Shown piece after piece: positions 61,499 to 64,000 of a stretch of 64,000 bases of DNA (position 1 is the stretch's first letter; every line of letters begins with the position of its first letter). Below the pieces are notes generated by a model, which saw only the letters and a list, made by a program, of their open reading frames with translations, was not told the origin of the DNA and did not search any database. The position numbers and the translations under genes are program-made. The DNA is from CAKVON01 sp902475665 (GTDB taxonomy: Bacteria > Actinomycetota > Coriobacteriia > Coriobacteriales > Atopobiaceae): NCBI GenBank assembly GCA_036321795.1, contig JAWQCY010000003.1, positions 62,001-126,000 of the forward strand. Direction: 5' to 3'.

Positions 61499-62188
61499 GT
61501 GCTACAGGCAAACGAACTGCTGGTCACGGTAGCTCTCATGGTTGGTGCATACCTTGTGTGCGGCATTCCCTTTGGTCTGATTGTCGCCCGCAGGGGCGCC
61601 GATGTGGACGTCAGGCGCGTCGGTTCGGGAAACATCGGGACGACCAACGTTGCCCGTTCTGTCGGCAAGGGCGCCGCAACCCTCACCCTGCTGCTGGATG
61701 CCGGAAAGGGATGGGTTAGCGTGACCGCGGCGCGTGCCATTGCCGTCTCGACAATTGCCGTGGGTGATGCCACGTCCTGCGAGCCCTCGGCCCGTTTGGG
61801 ACTGTGCGTCGCATGCGTCGTCCTCGCGTCGATCCTTGGTCATGTGTTCAGCCCATATCTGGGCTTCCACGGGGGCAAGGGCATTGCCGTCGGCCTAGGC
61901 GCCACCTTGGCGTTCGAGCCCGTCGTCGCACTCGCGCTTCTCGCTGTATTCGTTGTCGTGGTTGCCCCGACTAGGCTCGTCTCCGCGGCATCGTGCTCCG
62001 CCGCAATCGCGCTTCCAGTTGCGAGCGCGCTTCTCGGTGGCGCCACGCCTGCCGTAACTGTCGTTCTTGCCATTACCGCCTGCGTCGTCCTGTGGGCACA
62101 CCGAACCAACATCGCAAAGCTCATGAGGGGCGAGGAGAAGCGTTTCTCGTTCCACAAGAAGGGGGAGGGCAGCGCCAATGGTCGATAG
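61499..62188 (+). CDS. plsY: Glycerol-3-phosphate acyltransferase (acyl-phosphate type)
   Basis: A 229-residue integral membrane enzyme acylating sn-glycerol-3-phosphate at position 1. Conserved motifs: GSGNIGTTNVAR near 42-53, FHGGKGIAVGLG near 122-133 and the C-terminal HRTNIAKLMRGEEKRF. The GTG start at 61499 is two bases after the der stop. Together with gpsA (11-bp overlap) it supplies lysophosphatidate to PlsC. Confidence 0.95.
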   Translation: MLQANELLVTVALMVGAYLVCGIPFGLIVARRGADVDVRRVGSGNIGTTNVARSVGKGAATLTLLLDAGKGWVSVTAARAIAVSTIAVGDATSCEPSARLGLCVACVVLASILGHVFSPYLGFHGGKGIAVGLGATLAFEPVVALALLAVFVVVVAPTRLVSAASCSAAIALPVASALLGGATPAVTVVLAITACVVLWAHRTNIAKLMRGEEKRFSFHKKGEGSANGR

Positions 62189-63233
62189 CGTCGACGCCGT
62201 GAGCAAGGTCGCGGTAATCGGTGCGGGATCTTGGGGTACCGCCGCCGCGGGCCTGGTGGCTCCGCACGCGACCGAGGTCGTCTTGTGGGCACACTCGGAG
62301 GAGGTCGCCTCCGGCATCCGCAATAACGGCCGCAACCCTCGCTACCTCAAGGGCTATGACCTTCCGACAAATGTCACCGCCAGCTCTGACATTGCCGAGT
62401 GCCTTCGCGAAGCCGAGGCCTGCCTCATCGTCGTGCCGTCGTCCCACCTGAGGGCCACCTCGCGCACAATGGTGCCCTACGTCTCTTCTGACCTCCCGAT
62501 CCTCGTGCTCACCAAGGGCATTGAGGCGGAGACCGGCCTCGCAATGGACCAGGTCGTCTCCGACGAGCTTGATAACCCCATGCGCGTCTGCGCACTCTCG
62601 GGCCCCAACCACGCGGAGGAGATTTGCCTTGGCAAGGTCAGCGCCTCCGTCATCGCGGGGCGTGACATGGAGATCGCGCGCATGTTCCAGGGCCTTGTCC
62701 TGAGTCCGCAGTTCCGCACCTATGTCACCGACGACGTCGAAGGCGTAGAGGTCTGCGGTGCCGTCAAGAACGTCATCGCCATTGCCGCCGGAGTGGCCGT
62801 GGGCTCAGGTGCGGGCGACAACACGCTTGCCGTCATCATGACGCGTGGCCTTGCCGAGATCGGTCGAATCGCGGCCGCGTGTGGGGGCAATCCCCGTACC
62901 TGCATGGGTCTCGCCGGGATGGGAGACCTGATAGCCACTTGCACTTCCGAGCACTCACGCAACCGCACCTTTGGCGAGGCGCTCGTTCGCGGAGAGTCGC
63001 TCGAGGACTATGAGGCCCGCACGCACATGGTCGTCGAGGGCGCTCGTGCGGCACATAGCGTGTGGGAGCTTGCCCACGCCAGGGGAGTCGAGGTTCCCAT
63101 CACGGACGCCGTTCATGCGTTCCTGTATGAGGGAATTCCGATGGCAGATGTTCTTGCAAGCCTTCTGGCACGCACGCCGGGCGAGGAGTTCTACGGTTTC
63201 GAGAAGTGCGCTGCCGAGAAGAACGCCTGCTAG
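62178..63233 (+). CDS. gpsA: NAD(P)H-dependent glycerol-3-phosphate dehydrogenase
   Basis: A 351-residue GpsA. The nucleotide-binding loop GAGSWGTAAAGL is near 14-25; the catalytic Lys lies in VCGAVKNVIAIAAGV, and LAGMGDLIATCTSEHSRNR is a family hallmark. It starts at ATG 62178 within plsY. The end of the coding region (GAG AAG codons in EKCAAEKNAC) forms one arm of a 10-bp inverted repeat with sequence beyond the stop codon. Confidence 0.96.
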   Translation: MVDSVDAVSKVAVIGAGSWGTAAAGLVAPHATEVVLWAHSEEVASGIRNNGRNPRYLKGYDLPTNVTASSDIAECLREAEACLIVVPSSHLRATSRTMVPYVSSDLPILVLTKGIEAETGLAMDQVVSDELDNPMRVCALSGPNHAEEICLGKVSASVIAGRDMEIARMFQGLVLSPQFRTYVTDDVEGVEVCGAVKNVIAIAAGVAVGSGAGDNTLAVIMTRGLAEIGRIAAACGGNPRTCMGLAGMGDLIATCTSEHSRNRTFGEALVRGESLEDYEARTHMVVEGARAAHSVWELAHARGVEVPITDAVHAFLYEGIPMADVLASLLARTPGEEFYGFEKCAAEKNAC

Positions 63234-63249
63234 CGACCCGTTCTTCTCG
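63215..63249 (+). repeat. GAGAAG inverted repeat spanning the gpsA stop codon
   Basis: CGAGAAGAAC (63215-63224) is perfectly complementary to GTTCTTCTCG (63240-63249), with a 15-nt loop that contains the gpsA stop. A further CGAGAAGTGC lies at 63200-63209. There is no T-run, so it is not a canonical terminator; it might act as an mRNA-end or processing structure. Confidence 0.65.
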
Positions 63250-63302
63250 ATAGGAAACGATTCGCGGGCATGAGGCCCGCAACCATACGAAAGGGGAGCA
63301 CC

Positions 63303-63977
63303 ATGTCCGAAAGCGTGAAGATCGCGCCTTCCATCCTGTCCGCCAACTTCCTGGAGCTCGGCCGCGACCTCGAGTCCATCTCCAACGCCGACTTCGTCCA
63401 CTTTGACGTGATGGACGGCAACTTCGTTCCCAACCTCTCGTTTGGCATCCCCGTCCTCAAGCAGGTCAAGGCCGCGACCGACCTCACGGTCGACGTCCAC
63501 CTGATGATCGACAACCCCGACTCCATGGTCGACGCCTTCATCGACGCCGGCGCTGACATCGTCTGCTTCCACCAGGAGGCAGCTGTCCACTCACATCGCC
63601 TCGTGTCCCACATCCACGACCGTGGTCGCAAGGCTGCCATCGCCCTGAACCCCGGCACCTCGGTCAGCACACTCGACGCCATCATTGCCGACCTGGACAT
63701 GGTCCTGATCATGACCGTCAACCCCGGCTACGGCGGCCAGGCCTTCATCGGGTCCTGTGTCGAGAAGGTCCGCGAGGTTCGCGCCTTGTGCGAGCGCAAG
63801 GGAGCGAACCCCCTGGTCGAAGTCGATGGTGGCATCAACGCCGAGACCGCTTCCGTGATCTGCGAGGCGGGCGCGAACGTGCTCGTCGCCGGCAGCTCCG
63901 TCTTCAAGGGCGACCATGCGGCCAACATCGACGAGCTGCGTCGCGTTGCCGACGCGGCCCTTGCGAAGAGGGCGTAG
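63303..63977 (+). CDS. rpe: Ribulose-phosphate 3-epimerase
   Basis: A 224-residue TIM-barrel epimerase of the pentose phosphate pathway. Conserved blocks: IAPSILSANFLELG at the N-terminus, HFDVMDGNFVPNLSFG with a catalytic Asp, VDVHLMI, MTVNPGYGGQAF and VDGGIN with the second catalytic Asp. ATG 63303 has AAAGGGGAG upstream. It ends four bases before a further ATG, so an operon probably continues beyond the window. Confidence 0.96.
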   Translation: MSESVKIAPSILSANFLELGRDLESISNADFVHFDVMDGNFVPNLSFGIPVLKQVKAATDLTVDVHLMIDNPDSMVDAFIDAGADIVCFHQEAAVHSHRLVSHIHDRGRKAAIALNPGTSVSTLDAIIADLDMVLIMTVNPGYGGQAFIGSCVEKVREVRALCERKGANPLVEVDGGINAETASVICEAGANVLVAGSSVFKGDHAANIDELRRVADAALAKRA

Positions 63978-63981
63978 TCGG

Positions 63982-64000
63982 ATGACCGAGAAGTTCGTCT
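63982..64000 (+). CDS. Start of a further gene (partial)
   Basis: ATG 63982 follows the rpe stop after four bases and opens MTEKFV before the window ends. Too short to identify; called only from spacing and operon context. Confidence 0.35.

Overview
This window is a gene-dense, high-G+C chromosomal segment of housekeeping genes. High G+C is combined with a Firmicutes-style gene set: the TIGR03960/DUF2344 pair, YqeK, RsfS, ScpAB, TrmFO, UPF0102, the DUF512 radical SAM protein, PPDK with its regulator, and alpha2/beta2 GlyQS. That mix suggests the actinobacterial class Coriobacteriia (an Olsenella/Atopobium/Collinsella-like organism). The placement is inferred from gene content and order, because no rRNA marker is present. 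Most genes run on the + strand in tight operons with 4-bp ATGA/GTGA overlaps.

Layout. 0-2.9 kb: tail of a DUF697-like membrane protein, a B12-binding radical SAM protein and its DUF2344 partner. 2.9-9.3 kb: rplU-rpmA, then obgE-proB-proA-nadD-yqeK-rsfS. 9.3-12.7 kb, minus strand: dinB and a two-component system. 12.9-15.5 kb: rpsP-khpA-rimM-trmD-lepB. 15.5-22.5 kb: glyQ-glyS, then ppsR and ppdK, the latter behind a structured leader. 22.6-24.6 kb: a dGTPase-like gene and a DUF6273 envelope protein. 24.7-31.7 kb: rplS, then rnhB-yraN-comM-dprA-trmFO-xerC; from yraN onward this is visibly less G+C-rich. 31.7-43.3 kb: rpsB-tsf, pyrH-frr-uppS-cdsA-dxr-rseP-ispG, proS and an FMN-dependent hydroxyacid oxidase. 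43.4-43.8 kb: three tRNA genes on the minus strand, mostly as single-gene units. 44.0-54.1 kb: VOC protein, ABC-F ATPase, a small membrane protein and site-2 protease, scpA-scpB-rluB, phosphatase, cmk-plsC-ispH and a DUF512 protein. 54.1-60.0 kb: an accessory block with a nucleoside-type ABC importer and a decayed PPK2 gene. 60.2-64 kb: der-plsY-gpsA, rpe and the start of another gene.

Functional themes: translation (ribosomal proteins, EF-Ts, RRF, GlyRS, ProRS, tRNA modification, ribosome assembly GTPases), the MEP isoprenoid pathway (dxr, ispG, ispH) leading to uppS, phospholipid synthesis (cdsA, plsC, plsY, gpsA), chromosome segregation (scpAB, xerC) and competence/recombination (comM, dprA).

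Most interesting non-gene signals: a multi-hairpin leader next to the ppdK ribosome-binding site; a recurrent intergenic GAGAAGNRC element, twice arranged as a hairpin; a consistent extended -10 promoter signature TGNTANANT; a PPK2 pseudogene with three separate lesions; and an RseP homologue carrying a winged-helix-like insertion. I saw no CRISPR array, prophage, insertion sequence or obviously new multi-gene system. The ppdK leader and the GAGAAG element are the best candidates for something undescribed.
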